This document shows positions 26,322-35,681 of a DNA stretch of 64,000 nt, piece by piece; positions within the stretch are counted from its first letter, which is position 1; every line of letters starts with the position of its first letter. The notes below the pieces were generated by a model. It saw only the letters and a list, made by a program, of their open reading frames with translations, had not been told where the DNA came from and made no database searches. The stretch comes from Dehalobacter sp. DCA (GTDB taxonomy: Bacteria; Bacillota; Desulfitobacteriia; Desulfitobacteriales; Syntrophobotulaceae): positions 806,001-870,000 of the forward strand of contig NC_018866.1 in the NCBI RefSeq assembly GCF_000305775.1, written 5' to 3'. The translations under genes and the position numbers were made by a program.

Positions 26322-27035
26322 TTAGAGTTTGTTATAAAGCCAATTTGGCATGATTTTTAACAACCACGCTATACTCCGCCAACGCTTACTGATATAAGCA
26401 TGCTTTTTCTTCACCACAATCTTCTTATATATTTGCAATGCAGCCTTCTCTGGTGAGGCTACCCAAAAGAGTCCCTCACCCTGAGCCATAGCCGTATCAA
26501 CAAAACCAGGTTGTATGTCTGTAATAATTATCGGTATTCCTAATTTATATGCCTTTTGACGTAACCCTTCTAGATAGTTGGATACAAAAGATTTTGATGC
26601 ATTATATGCTGGGGCACTTCCATTACCTCTAAGAGAAGCAATTGATGATATACCTACAATATGACCTACGCCCCGCTTAACAAAGTATTTAAAAGCCACA
26701 TTAACCATCGCTACGAAACCGGTCACATTGACATCGATTGTTTTTTTCTCTTTATCAAAATCAAGATCAGGATTTATAAATCCACAGCCTGCACTGATGA
26801 TAATTATTTCTACTTCGTTCATTTCCTGAATTAAGTCTTCTAATAATTTCATGGCTTCTGTAGAAGAAACATCAAAGTTTTTAATATATGACTCAGTAAT
26901 AATTTCTTTCTGGAGCTCATGTAGGAGCTCCATTCTTCTACCAGTAAGCCCGACTATATAATTATTTTCAGCTAATATCTTTGCTAATTCTCTTCCTATC
27001 CCAGATGTAGCTCCAATTACAATAGCTTTCTTCAT
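26322..27035 (-). CDS. short-chain dehydrogenase/reductase
   Basis: 237 residues, classical SDR length. NAD(P)-binding GATSGIGRELAKIL at the N-terminus, IISAGCGF (NAG-like position), catalytic Ser in GISSIASLRG and YNASK (Tyr and Lys), then QPGFVDTAM. The C-terminal hydrophobic tail (SIAWLLKIMPNWLYNKL) resembles membrane-associated SDRs acting on lipids. Substrate unknown. A group II intron remnant lies just beyond its stop. Confidence 0.9.
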   Translation of the reverse strand: MKKAIVIGATSGIGRELAKILAENNYIVGLTGRRMELLHELQKEIITESYIKNFDVSSTEAMKLLEDLIQEMNEVEIIIISAGCGFINPDLDFDKEKKTIDVNVTGFVAMVNVAFKYFVKRGVGHIVGISSIASLRGNGSAPAYNASKSFVSNYLEGLRQKAYKLGIPIIITDIQPGFVDTAMAQGEGLFWVASPEKAALQIYKKIVVKKKHAYISKRWRSIAWLLKIMPNWLYNKL

Positions 27036-27160
27036 AGCCAGGCACCATTCCTCAATTTATTAAAACTAATAAATAACCGCACCTAAAATCACAAAAAAGA
27101 AAACCCCAAAACAACTTTATAATCATGGCATCAAATGCGCGATATCAGATTGTGTTTATC

Positions 27161-27313
27161 CTACAATGAATCATCTTTCTTATTTGAAGTAGCATCTAAT
27201 TTTCTCTCAATCGATTTTACATTCTTGTCAATTCTCCAAAGCACTTTAATTACCCACATAACAAGTGCAAAACTCAACATAGCAACCCAAAATCCTGGTG
27301 ATAGAAGCATCAT
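27161..27313 (-). CDS. 50-residue single-helix membrane protein
   Basis: An open frame of 50 codons with GAGGGG 8 bases before the ATG. One hydrophobic helix (PGFWVAMLSFALVMWVIKVL) is followed by a charged amphipathic stretch (RIDKNVKSIERKLDA) and a polar tail, a common layout of small membrane proteins with a cytosolic coiled-coil segment. No family recognised. It lies alone between the SDR gene and the ABC-2 operon. Confidence 0.6.
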   Translation of the reverse strand: MMLLSPGFWVAMLSFALVMWVIKVLWRIDKNVKSIERKLDATSNKKDDSL

Positions 27314-27513
27314 TTTAGCCACCCCTCATTTATATACAGAAAAGGTTATCCACCATAGTAATTAATTGTGCTTGAAAATTTGTTTATAGAAAACAGATTT
27401 CAGCATGCTTTTACAAAATTACTCTTTTGGCAAGTATTCCTTTATTACATATAATTCAACATTATTCAATACATTCCTTGTTTTTCCATAACATCCTTAT
27501 GGGCACATCGAAA

Positions 27514-27541
27514 ACCGCTGCCAAAATATTTTGTCAGCGGT
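27514..27541 (-). terminator. terminator of the ABC-2 exporter operon
   Basis: CCGCTG-CAAAAT/ATTTTG-CAGCGG stem with one mismatch, read on the minus strand into TTTT, 30 bases after the permease stop. Confidence 0.7.
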
Positions 27542-27571
27542 CAATGGAATAACGCATCATCGTACTTTGCC

Positions 27572-28336
27572 TTACAGTTTCTTTTTCCTGAACACTATGA
27601 TTGAGAGAATCAGGCATAACACAATCATCAGCAGCGTCGTCCAAGCTGTTACGGACATGTCGCCAATCTTTTCCGCATTTGTAAGTAGCGTGATGTTATC
27701 CGAGGCAAGCGCGACGGGATTCCATTTTTGAAACACCGGAAATACATTGGCAATCAGCAGGAGCATCATGACTGCGGCTGTCAGAAGAAGTCCCCCGTAA
27801 TTCCCCGATGCAAGTGTGCTGGCCAGCAGAAGGACTGCCAGGAGAAAAGCCCCGAACAGCCATAGGCAAAATAAGGAGAAAAACAGATGAGGCAAGGAGA
27901 AGCTCCCGAACAGATAAACAGTGTATCCGTAATCGGTGATCGCGGCAAGGACATAGCTCACCGTCCATAAAGTCAAAGATGCCAAATATTTTGACATGAT
28001 GACCGCAGATCGAGACAACCCCTTGGCAAGAAGGATGACCAGCGTACCGCGTGTCACTTCCTGGGAGAGTATAACGTTGAAGACAAGCAGCAGGATGATC
28101 AAACCCATTTGGCTCATGTTCTTGAAAAATTGGCCATAGGCATCCAGGACTGTCGGCTCCGGCATGCTGATGGATATTCCCTGAACGGTCAGCTGGGCAA
28201 AAATATCGGGCATCATCTTGGCCAGTAAGGGGCTCATCATGCCGAATAAGAACAGTACTGAAACCATGATAACGGCTTTATAGCTGCGGATTTGCTCCAG
28301 AAATTCTTTTTTAGTAAAAGCGATCAAACCGTTCAT
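27572..28336 (-). CDS. ABC-2 type transporter permease
   Basis: 254 residues with six membrane helices: MVSVLFLFGMMSPLL, MGLIILLLVFNVILS, TLWTVSYVLAAITDY, LFCLWLFGAFLLAVLL, LLLTAAVMMLLLIANV and TTLLMIVLCLILSIIVF. EVTRGTLVILLAKGLSRSAVIMSKY is the cytosolic coupling region (RGT...L...SR). Overlaps the ATPase gene by 4 bases. Substrate unknown. Confidence 0.92.
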   Translation of the reverse strand: MNGLIAFTKKEFLEQIRSYKAVIMVSVLFLFGMMSPLLAKMMPDIFAQLTVQGISISMPEPTVLDAYGQFFKNMSQMGLIILLLVFNVILSQEVTRGTLVILLAKGLSRSAVIMSKYLASLTLWTVSYVLAAITDYGYTVYLFGSFSLPHLFFSLFCLWLFGAFLLAVLLLASTLASGNYGGLLLTAAVMMLLLIANVFPVFQKWNPVALASDNITLLTNAEKIGDMSVTAWTTLLMIVLCLILSIIVFRKKKL

Positions 28337-29250
28337 TGAATAACCTCCAAAAACACATCTTCCAGCGAAGGTTCAAGCACTTCATATTTCAGAACGAAGA
28401 CTTGTTCCCTGAGCAGCAGTTCCAGAATTTTTAGCCCTTCCGTAGCCATGTCCTCAAGGCGGACGGTCAGGGAATTTTCTTTGGCCTCCACTGCAGATAC
28501 AAACGGGAGATTTGCAAGCTTCCCGGCAAGAATAGCAACGCTGTCTTGATCCGCCAACGCTATCCGGAGGGAACTATGGCGATAGCTATTCTTGATATCG
28601 GAGAGTTTTCCTTGTAAAACAAGCTTGCCATCGTCCAGAATCCCAATATGATCACAGAGCCGTTCCACATCGGATAAAATATGGGTGGAAATTAAAATGG
28701 CGGTCTGCTTCCCGGCAATGGACAAAATGTCCAATATTTCTTTTCTGCCAACGGGGTCAAGCGCCGAGGTCGGTTCATCGCAGATCAGGAGCCGTGGCTC
28801 GTTCATCAAAGCCTGCGCAATCCCCAGCCGCTGTTTCATTCCTCGGGAAAAACCGCTTATTTTTCGGTTACTGTTCTCCAGCCCTACAAGGGCCAGCAGT
28901 TCTTCCGTCTTTTTCCGGATTGGGCGAGGCTTCTGCCCGGAGATTTCCCCGCACAGTCTTAAATATTCGACGGGTGTCATGTAACTGTAGAATTCCGGCA
29001 CATCCGGAAGATAACCCACATGCCTGTTGGTTCTTGTGTCTCCGTAAGCGACTTTTTCTCCGCACACTTTGATTTCTCCGGCGTCAGACTTTAAAAAACC
29101 CAAAAGCATTTTCATGGTGGTTGTCTTCCCTGCTCCGTTTTTTCCTATCAGGCCAAAAACGGAGCTTTCGGAGACCGAGAAGCTCAAATCCTGTATGACC
29201 GGAAGACCCCCGAAGTTTTTCTTGACATGTTCCAGCTTCAGAATTTCCAT
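28333..29250 (-). CDS. ABC-2 transporter ATP-binding protein
   Basis: 305 residues. Walker A GKNGAGKTTTMKMLLGF, Q-loop LPDVPEFYSYMTPVEYLR, signature FSRGMKQRLGIAQAL, Walker B LLICDEPTSALDPVGR, H-loop STHILSD. The C-terminal 90 residues match the accessory domain of NatA/CcmA-like exporters. Partner of the permease encoded immediately downstream. Confidence 0.95.
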   Translation of the reverse strand: MEILKLEHVKKNFGGLPVIQDLSFSVSESSVFGLIGKNGAGKTTTMKMLLGFLKSDAGEIKVCGEKVAYGDTRTNRHVGYLPDVPEFYSYMTPVEYLRLCGEISGQKPRPIRKKTEELLALVGLENSNRKISGFSRGMKQRLGIAQALMNEPRLLICDEPTSALDPVGRKEILDILSIAGKQTAILISTHILSDVERLCDHIGILDDGKLVLQGKLSDIKNSYRHSSLRIALADQDSVAILAGKLANLPFVSAVEAKENSLTVRLEDMATEGLKILELLLREQVFVLKYEVLEPSLEDVFLEVIQ

Positions 29251-29450
29251 TAGTCGTCACCTTTTCCTAAGGTAAAATACAAGATAGGGCCGATAATCTG
29301 GAACAGGACGACGACAATTACCCAAAACACCTGATTGCCGATGCGGTAAGTCCTGTGCCGGAAAATATGAACGAGCGCAGCTGCTGCCAGGGCAAGTTCA
29401 ATCACCATGACCGGAATTAGAAAAGGTAAATAGGACATCAAATCTTCCAT
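29250..29450 (-). CDS. PLDc_N domain small membrane protein
   Basis: 66 residues with two membrane helices and the phospholipase D N-terminal motif FWVIVVVLFQIIGPILYF followed by GKGDD. Such proteins are often found in bacteriocin-immunity-type ABC operons and have no known enzymatic activity. It overlaps the XRE gene stop (TAATG) and the ATPase start, so all four genes are coupled. Confidence 0.85.
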   Translation of the reverse strand: MEDLMSYLPFLIPVMVIELALAAAALVHIFRHRTYRIGNQVFWVIVVVLFQIIGPILYFTLGKGDD

Positions 29451-30568
29451 TAGACTTCCTCCTCCATTGATTCAAGTCGTCGCCAAAGTTTCTGATAACG
29501 CTCCTCTGATTTAAGACTTTGAAACGCAGGATTATCTACAACAACGCTCTTTAAATCTTTACGGATGAGTTTATCGCTGCGCGGAGCATCACCTCCCAAA
29601 TTGAGAGATTCAAAATACGGCTGCAGCATGTCAAAAAACGAATTCCCTTTTAGTTTTAGCGGAAAAGTATTCTTTTGAAAAATAATATCCGCGTATGCTT
29701 CCAACATATCCAGCGCTTTCTCGTTTCGGTTTTGCGCTGTGTAAAGCGCGGCTGCTGTGAGATACACCGTGAAATAATGGGCCGGCTGCATCTCTTTGAG
29801 CTGAAACACCTCTCCAAGACTCAGCACCTTTTGCAGACAGGCATCTGTTTTTTCCGGAGCATCTGCATAAAGTGCCATCAGGTCGGGAAAAGCTCCGAAA
29901 AGACTGGCTACATTGGTGTAAATAGATTGCTGGAGATAACGCTTGGCGCGGTCGCTGTCACCTTTCATCGCATAGGCTTTGGCCAGCAGTATTCCCGTTG
30001 ATACCGGTCCTTCCTCGATCCCTTCGAGCAGATCAATAGCTTGGGCAGGCTCCTGCAGGGCCAAGCAACAGTATGCTCTCAAGGAAAGCGCCTCTCTAGC
30101 CAGTGCCGCGTCACCGCTGTTCTTTTCCACACACTCAAAATATCCCGAGGCTTCCCGCAGAACGTCGTTCATCCGGTCTGGTCCGCCGGCAAGCGGTGCG
30201 TGGTTAACCAGCAGCTGCGCGATGGAATTCACCAGATTCCAGCACGAATGATACTTCTTGATAGTCGCCAGGCATTCGGCGTAGGTTTGGTCAAAGGGCT
30301 CAGCAGCAAAAGCATTTGCCAGTCTGCGGTACAGTTTTCTTATATCCTCCCTTGTCATTTGAGCTTCATACCCCAGAAGCTCATCAACGCTTACGTTGAA
30401 GAAGGCCGCCAATACAGGCAAAAGCATAATATCCGGATAGCTTTGCCCTGACTCCCACTTGGAGACCGCCGGTTTGGATACCCCAAGATATTCGGCCAGT
30501 TCTTCCTGGGTGAGCCTTTTTTCTTTTCTTCGGGCTGCAATTATTTTTCCAATGTTGATTTTGGTCAT
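29450..30568 (-). CDS. XRE-family regulator with TPR-like C-terminal domain
   Basis: 372 residues. N-terminal HTH_3 domain: IGKIIAARRKEKRLTQ, EELAEYLGVSKPAVSKWESG, YPDIMLLPVLAAFFNVSVDELLGY split across residues 5-65. The rest is alpha-helical with TPR-like repeats (ALSLRAYCCLALQEPAQAIDLL; LLAKAYAMKGDSDRAK). Resembles regulators of ABC-2 exporters. GAGGTGG precedes the ATG at 30568 by 5 bases. It leads the operon and probably controls it. Confidence 0.88.
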   Translation of the reverse strand: MTKINIGKIIAARRKEKRLTQEELAEYLGVSKPAVSKWESGQSYPDIMLLPVLAAFFNVSVDELLGYEAQMTREDIRKLYRRLANAFAAEPFDQTYAECLATIKKYHSCWNLVNSIAQLLVNHAPLAGGPDRMNDVLREASGYFECVEKNSGDAALAREALSLRAYCCLALQEPAQAIDLLEGIEEGPVSTGILLAKAYAMKGDSDRAKRYLQQSIYTNVASLFGAFPDLMALYADAPEKTDACLQKVLSLGEVFQLKEMQPAHYFTVYLTAAALYTAQNRNEKALDMLEAYADIIFQKNTFPLKLKGNSFFDMLQPYFESLNLGGDAPRSDKLIRKDLKSVVVDNPAFQSLKSEERYQKLWRRLESMEEEV

Positions 30569-30741
30569 AGATCCCACCTCATTTTCAATTCTTAAGTTTT
30601 GATTTTCAAGTTCATTATAGTCTGCTTATTTTTTTTACTCAACGGAATCGTCGTTAACAATTATAAAAAAAGTTAACTATGAGTTAACTTGCTGCAGGTC
30701 TTATCCTCTGCGGAAATGTTGGCGCGGCAAACGACAAGAAA

Positions 30742-30767
30742 CCGCTGACAAAATCATTCGCCAGCGG
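30742..30767 (-). terminator. terminator of the EF-G-like gene
   Basis: CCGCTG/CAGCGG stem (minus-strand loop GCGAATGATTTTGT) followed by TTTCTTGT, 45 bases after the stop. Its stem sequence is the same as in the terminator at 27514. Confidence 0.65.
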
Positions 30768-30812
30768 CTTTAGCTTACCTACAATCATTCAGCTTTATTC
30801 GTGCATTCAGCG

Positions 30813-32792
30813 TTACTCGTGATGCTGGTGCTCTTTCTTGAGCTGGGCGACCAGCGCGTCGGATAATCTTGCCGGAACTTCCTCGTACCCGATGAACTTG
30901 GTCGTGAACGTACCTCTTCCCTGCGTCATAGCCTTGAGGTCAATGGAATAACGCATCATTTCGGATTGGGGTACATGGGCTTTAATCACCTGGCATTTGC
31001 CGTCGGGTTCCATGCCAAGGACCTTGCCGCGTTTGGAGTTCAAATCTCCGATGACATCACCCATGAATGCTTCAGGAACCTTGACCTCGGCCTCTACGAC
31101 TGGTTCCATCAATACCGCGTTGGCCATTTCAGCGCCTTTCTTGAAAGCAAGATGTGCCGCAAGCTTAAATGCCATTTCTGACGAGTCAACGCTGTGATAG
31201 GAACCATCATACAACGTGAATTTCACATTCGTCATCGGATAGCCAGCCAGGAAACCATCAGCAACTGCTTCGCGCAGACCTTTTTCAACAGCGGGGAAAT
31301 AGTTTCTCGGAACCGCTCCGCCGAAAACTTCTTCGTTAAATTCAAAGTCTTTTTCCGGGTTTGGCTGCATCTTAATCCAGACGTGTCCGTATTGGCCATG
31401 GCCGCCGCTTTGTTTCTTGTGTTTGCCTTCAACTTGCACCAATTTTTTGATGGTTTCTCTGTAAGGAACTTTCGGTACTTCGGTCTCAACGGCAACACCG
31501 AATTTTCTGGACAGTTTTTCACCAACAATATCGAGCTGCATTTCACCGAGCCCGCTTAAAATCGTCTGTTTGGTTTCTGTATTTTTACCGACGCTGATGG
31601 TTGGGTCTTCATCGACTAACCTAGCCAGCGCGGATCCGAGCTTATCTTCATCGCCCTTGCTCTTCGGCTTGACGGAAAGCGGCAGCGCAGGTTTTGGAAA
31701 TTCGATTCCGTCCAGCTGGATACCTTTCTCTTTCGTTGTAAAAGTATCTCCTGTTTTTGTCTCCTGCAGTTTCGCAACGACGGCAATATCACCGGCCTGG
31801 ACGCTGGCCGTATTATCCTGGTTCTTCCCTCTCAGATAGAACAGCTGGCCCAGTTTCTCCTCGACTTCCCGGTTCGCATTGTAGACAACGGTCTCACTGG
31901 TAAACGTTCCGCCATAAACTTTGAAGAAAGTCATTTTGCCGAGATAGGGATCAGCAAGCGTTTTAAAGACCAACGCAGCCTTTTTGTCGATAGGCGTAGG
32001 GGCAGGCACATAGTCAGCCAAGAACTGTGCGAATTCCTTTACGCCCAGATTTTTTTCTACCGAACCAAATAAAACCGGAACGATCATATTCTGAGCGAGC
32101 CCTTTGGCTGTGATCGTTTTTAATTCTTCATCATTCAGGGACTCTCCATCCAGATATTTCATTAGGAGTTCATCATCAGCTTCTGCCGCAGCTTCAGCAA
32201 GTGCTTCTTTCAATACGGCAATATCATCTGTATATTGATCAGGTATGTCGGGTTGGAACAGACCAACCACACCTTCGAATGCTGCCTCTTTGCCAACCGG
32301 AATCTGCATTTGAACGAAACGGGTATTCGGGTAAGTTGATTTCAACCGATCCAGTACCTTTTCTGCATTGGAATTTTCTCTGTCCAGTTTATTGATAAAA
32401 ATAACTTTAGGGAGTTGTTTTTCTTCGACCAGATCCCAGATGATCTCAGCCTGAACTTCTAAACCATCAACCCCGCTGATCACAAAAACACTTGTTTCCA
32501 CGACGCGCAAAGTACTGATGACTTCACCGATAAAATCGGAATAGCCGGGTGTATCGAGAACATTAACTTTAACATCCTTATGCTCGATCGGAATCAATGA
32601 AGTGCTAATTGAGATGTGACGTTGTACTTCCTCTTGAAGGTAATCTGATACGGTGTTTCCATCGTTTACTTTCCCGATGCGGTTCGTTACTCCAGCATTA
32701 AAAAGCATGGTCTCAGCCAGCGATGTTTTACCTGAACCTCCGTGCCCTACAAGACAGATATTACGAATACTCTTGGTGTCATAGCTTTTCAA
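30813..32792 (-). CDS. elongation factor G-like GTPase
   Basis: 659 residues, about 30 shorter than canonical EF-G, the usual size of the EF-G2-like group. P-loop VGHGGSGKTSLAE (residues 16-28), DTPGYSDFIGE and FINKLDREN for GTP binding, then domain II, and IV-V motifs such as KKQSGGHGQYGHVWI and MEPVVEAEVKVPE. Start codon is TTG after GGGGAG. Members bind ribosomes but their exact role differs from EF-G and is poorly known. Single gene with its own terminator. Confidence 0.9.
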   Translation of the reverse strand: MKSYDTKSIRNICLVGHGGSGKTSLAETMLFNAGVTNRIGKVNDGNTVSDYLQEEVQRHISISTSLIPIEHKDVKVNVLDTPGYSDFIGEVISTLRVVETSVFVISGVDGLEVQAEIIWDLVEEKQLPKVIFINKLDRENSNAEKVLDRLKSTYPNTRFVQMQIPVGKEAAFEGVVGLFQPDIPDQYTDDIAVLKEALAEAAAEADDELLMKYLDGESLNDEELKTITAKGLAQNMIVPVLFGSVEKNLGVKEFAQFLADYVPAPTPIDKKAALVFKTLADPYLGKMTFFKVYGGTFTSETVVYNANREVEEKLGQLFYLRGKNQDNTASVQAGDIAVVAKLQETKTGDTFTTKEKGIQLDGIEFPKPALPLSVKPKSKGDEDKLGSALARLVDEDPTISVGKNTETKQTILSGLGEMQLDIVGEKLSRKFGVAVETEVPKVPYRETIKKLVQVEGKHKKQSGGHGQYGHVWIKMQPNPEKDFEFNEEVFGGAVPRNYFPAVEKGLREAVADGFLAGYPMTNVKFTLYDGSYHSVDSSEMAFKLAAHLAFKKGAEMANAVLMEPVVEAEVKVPEAFMGDVIGDLNSKRGKVLGMEPDGKCQVIKAHVPQSEMMRYSIDLKAMTQGRGTFTTKFIGYEEVPARLSDALVAQLKKEHQHHE

Positions 32793-33034
32793 GAATAATC
32801 TCCCCTTTGTCTATTCTTTTTAATAACTTGACTTAAACAAGACTATAGCAATAACATCACTAATATTAAATTATAACATGTTTAATTCTCTTTAATTCTC
32901 TGTGGTTTCCACAATTCCTCTAAAAAAAACTGTATCCCTAAAAAAACTTGGAGCATGACCTTCTTTCCCGGTGCATAAGTTGAATAGAAATCAACTATAT
33001 GTACTCTGACAGAGTATCGGCCAGGGAGGAAGCA

Positions 33035-34588
33035 ATGCCCAGAAATAACCTCATTTTCGGTGCAGTCATTCTTTTTGGGGCGAATCTGGTCAATCGTCTG
33101 CTCGGGTTTGTCTACCAATACCTGATTATGCACTATATCGGCAGTGAAGCGTACGGATTGTTTTATATGGTATTTCCGGTCTATATGACTGCACTGGTCT
33201 TAACCACAGCGGGAATACCACTGGCTGTCTCCAAAATGGTTGCCGAAAGAGTCTCTATTGGCCGCTATGCTGAAGCCCGGAGAGTATTCCGGACAGCTTT
33301 CCTGACTTTATTTATTTCCGGTCTGCTGGTTACCGTCACGCTGTACCTGAACAGATCGCTGATTGTTCACAGTTTCTTTGCGGATGAGCGCGTCGGAATT
33401 GTTTTTCAGATCTGTATCCCGTCGATCTTTATCGTATCTGTGGCTTCTGCGTTCCGGGGATATTTCCAGGGACTGCAGAATATGGTCCCTTCAGCGGTCA
33501 GCCAGGTTTGTGAACAAATCTTCCGGATCGGGATCGGCTTTTCTCTTTCCGTATATTTATTAAAGAAAGGCATTGAATGGGCAGCAGCTGGTCTTGCAGC
33601 AGGAATGCTCTGTGGGGAGATCGTTGGTTTGCTTGTGATCCTGATTCAATATCTGATGCAGCGCAAGCACCTGCCTTATGGAAATCAAAACGGCGGACAA
33701 TCCAAACCCGTCATGCCGGAGCTGATCAGTTTGTCCTTGCCCGTAACCGGAAGCAGGCTGATGGCTACAGGGCTGTCTTCTTTGGATACCGTCATTATTC
33801 CCAAACAGCTTCAGCTTGCCGGCTATTCGGCCAGGAACGCCACCTCTCTCTTTGGAGAGTTCAGTGGGACTGCACTTACGCTGCTCTCGTTTCCAAGTGT
33901 CTTTACATTTGCGCTGGCGACATCGCTTGTCCCGGCTATTTCCGAAGCAATGGTCCGAAATGATGTCCGGGCTGCCAGGAATAAAAGCACAGATGCGGTC
34001 CGCTATACCATTATGCTTGGATTGCCGTGTGTCATTGCACTTTATTTTTTTGCTGAACCGCTTACGCACCTATTCAAAAGTGACCATGTATCTGCAGTGT
34101 TGAAGGTCTTAGCCTTGGGCGGGCTGTTTGCCTATATTCAACAGACGACCACAGGAATTCTGCAAGGACTCGGCAAAACCTTTTTACCGCTGGCCCATTC
34201 GGTCATCACGGCAGTATTCCGAATCCCGCTTCTTTTCTACCTGACTGGAATTCCGAAATTTGGTCTCGTGGGTACCGCTTTAACTTATGTATTTGGTTTT
34301 GCCATGATGGCTTTCTTAAACCTTTATGCCATAAACAAGTACATCGGACTACAAGCTGATCTAAAATCCATGATCCTGCAGCCGATCCTGGCCGGACTTG
34401 GTATGACAGCTGTGCTCAAAAGCATCTTATGGCTGGTCCCGGGCCAAACAACGCTGCTTCCGAGTCTTACTGTCCTTCTTGCCGCAATCGTGATTTATTT
34501 TGGGATCCTGATTTCTCAGGGAGGCATTTCAATAAAAGAAATAAAGAAGACCTGGCGGGCTTTTAGGTTTTGGCCTAAAAATAAATAG
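33035..34588 (+). CDS. spoVB: SpoVB-like polysaccharide flippase (MATE/MOP superfamily)
   Basis: 517 residues with about 14 membrane helices. The N-terminal GAVILFGANLVNRLLGFVYQ and IGSEAYGLFYMVFPVY, with TTAGIPLAVSKMVAE, match the SpoVB/MurJ-like family. SpoVB-type proteins move lipid-linked peptidoglycan precursors during spore cortex formation. An in-frame start at 32999 lacks a good site; GGGAGG lies before the ATG at 33035. Paralogues are common in spore formers, so spoVB proper is likely but not certain. Confidence 0.82.
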   Translation: MPRNNLIFGAVILFGANLVNRLLGFVYQYLIMHYIGSEAYGLFYMVFPVYMTALVLTTAGIPLAVSKMVAERVSIGRYAEARRVFRTAFLTLFISGLLVTVTLYLNRSLIVHSFFADERVGIVFQICIPSIFIVSVASAFRGYFQGLQNMVPSAVSQVCEQIFRIGIGFSLSVYLLKKGIEWAAAGLAAGMLCGEIVGLLVILIQYLMQRKHLPYGNQNGGQSKPVMPELISLSLPVTGSRLMATGLSSLDTVIIPKQLQLAGYSARNATSLFGEFSGTALTLLSFPSVFTFALATSLVPAISEAMVRNDVRAARNKSTDAVRYTIMLGLPCVIALYFFAEPLTHLFKSDHVSAVLKVLALGGLFAYIQQTTTGILQGLGKTFLPLAHSVITAVFRIPLLFYLTGIPKFGLVGTALTYVFGFAMMAFLNLYAINKYIGLQADLKSMILQPILAGLGMTAVLKSILWLVPGQTTLLPSLTVLLAAIVIYFGILISQGGISIKEIKKTWRAFRFWPKNK

Positions 34589-34621
34589 TGCCCCACTTGC
34601 AGCATACCCAGCGTTATGCTT

Positions 34622-34873
34622 TCACCGCCAAAAATTTCGGATCTTGCTTCCCCACTGCCAATACGTCAGCAGGGCTACCACCAAAACAATCACAATAAGC
34701 AAGATCTTATAAATAAAATAAATTTTCACCACGGACAGCAGCGTAATAATGACAGCAAGAACAATCGGAATGATAAATAATTTTTTAAGATTATTCTTTC
34801 CACCTTTTTCTCGACTCAGCCAGAAAATAATAATAAACACAGCAAAATAAAAGAAAAAAATCCAAAAGCCCAT
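34622..34873 (-). CDS. small membrane protein of unknown function
   Basis: 83 residues with three hydrophobic stretches: FFFYFAVFIIIFWL, LFIIPIVLAVIITLLSV and IYKILLIVIVLVVALLTYW. A positively charged loop separates the first two. No family recognised. A GGAGGA stretch precedes the ATG. Located 14 bases downstream of surE, so probably co-transcribed. Confidence 0.6.
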   Translation of the reverse strand: MGFWIFFFYFAVFIIIFWLSREKGGKNNLKKLFIIPIVLAVIITLLSVVKIYFIYKILLIVIVLVVALLTYWQWGSKIRNFWR

Positions 34874-34886
34874 ACATTTCTCCTCC

Positions 34887-35642
34887 CTATAGTAAATTTT
34901 CCATGGTCTTTAACCGTTCATAATCGGTCAGGTCACAGTGTAAAGGCGTAACCGAAACATACCCTTCCTGGATTGCCCTGAGGTCGGTATCCTGTTCTTC
35001 TTCAAAAACGAGCGTTCCGGTGATCCAATAATACTCTCTGCCATAAGGAGATTTTCTGTTTTCGAATGCATTGTCGTAAACAGACCTGCCTAGTCTGGTG
35101 ACTCTTTTTCCCTTCCATTCCTCCCTGTCGCAGGGCGGCACATTGATATTGAGCAGGCCGCTCTGATACTGAAGCAAGGGGCTGTTCGTATCAATCAAGC
35201 GTTTGATGAGCAAAGCGCTTGGCATATAGTCTTCGTAATCATAATTGGCAAGTGATACCGCAATGGAACGTATCCCTAACAGGGCACCCTCCATTGCGGC
35301 TGCCACAGTACCTGAGTAGAATACATCCGAACCGAGATTCGGTCCGTGATTAATTCCGGATATGATCAAATCCGGCTTGGCAGGAAGAATATCCCCCTGT
35401 ATTGCCAGTTTGACACAGTCTGTCGGTGTGCCGTTGACAGATACACCGATATGATTGTCCGGCAAGGAATGATGGGTCACGAAGATTGGCTGAAACAGGG
35501 TGATAGACCGTCCAACAGCTGATCGCTGCCCTTCCGGAGCCACAACGTAGATCTCATGCTGATGGTCCGCTGCCAAAGCATCATACATGGTCCTGAGACC
35601 GGCAGCAAAATAACCATCATCATTTGTCAGCAGGATTTTCAT
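34887..35642 (-). CDS. surE: 5'/3'-nucleotidase SurE
   Basis: 251 residues, typical length. N-terminal ILLTNDDGYFAAGL with the Asp-Asp metal site, VVAPEGQRSAVGRSIT, SVNGTPTDCVKLAI, SGINHGPNLGSDVFYSGTV AAA region (residues 94-112). Hydrolyses nucleoside monophosphates and short polyphosphate. Close neighbours are folE upstream and a small membrane protein downstream. Confidence 0.95.
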   Translation of the reverse strand: MKILLTNDDGYFAAGLRTMYDALAADHQHEIYVVAPEGQRSAVGRSITLFQPIFVTHHSLPDNHIGVSVNGTPTDCVKLAIQGDILPAKPDLIISGINHGPNLGSDVFYSGTVAAAMEGALLGIRSIAVSLANYDYEDYMPSALLIKRLIDTNSPLLQYQSGLLNINVPPCDREEWKGKRVTRLGRSVYDNAFENRKSPYGREYYWITGTLVFEEEQDTDLRAIQEGYVSVTPLHCDLTDYERLKTMENLL

Positions 35643-35681
35643 GCAAAACTAGCCTCCGTCATTCTGCCGCTTATTATTGGG

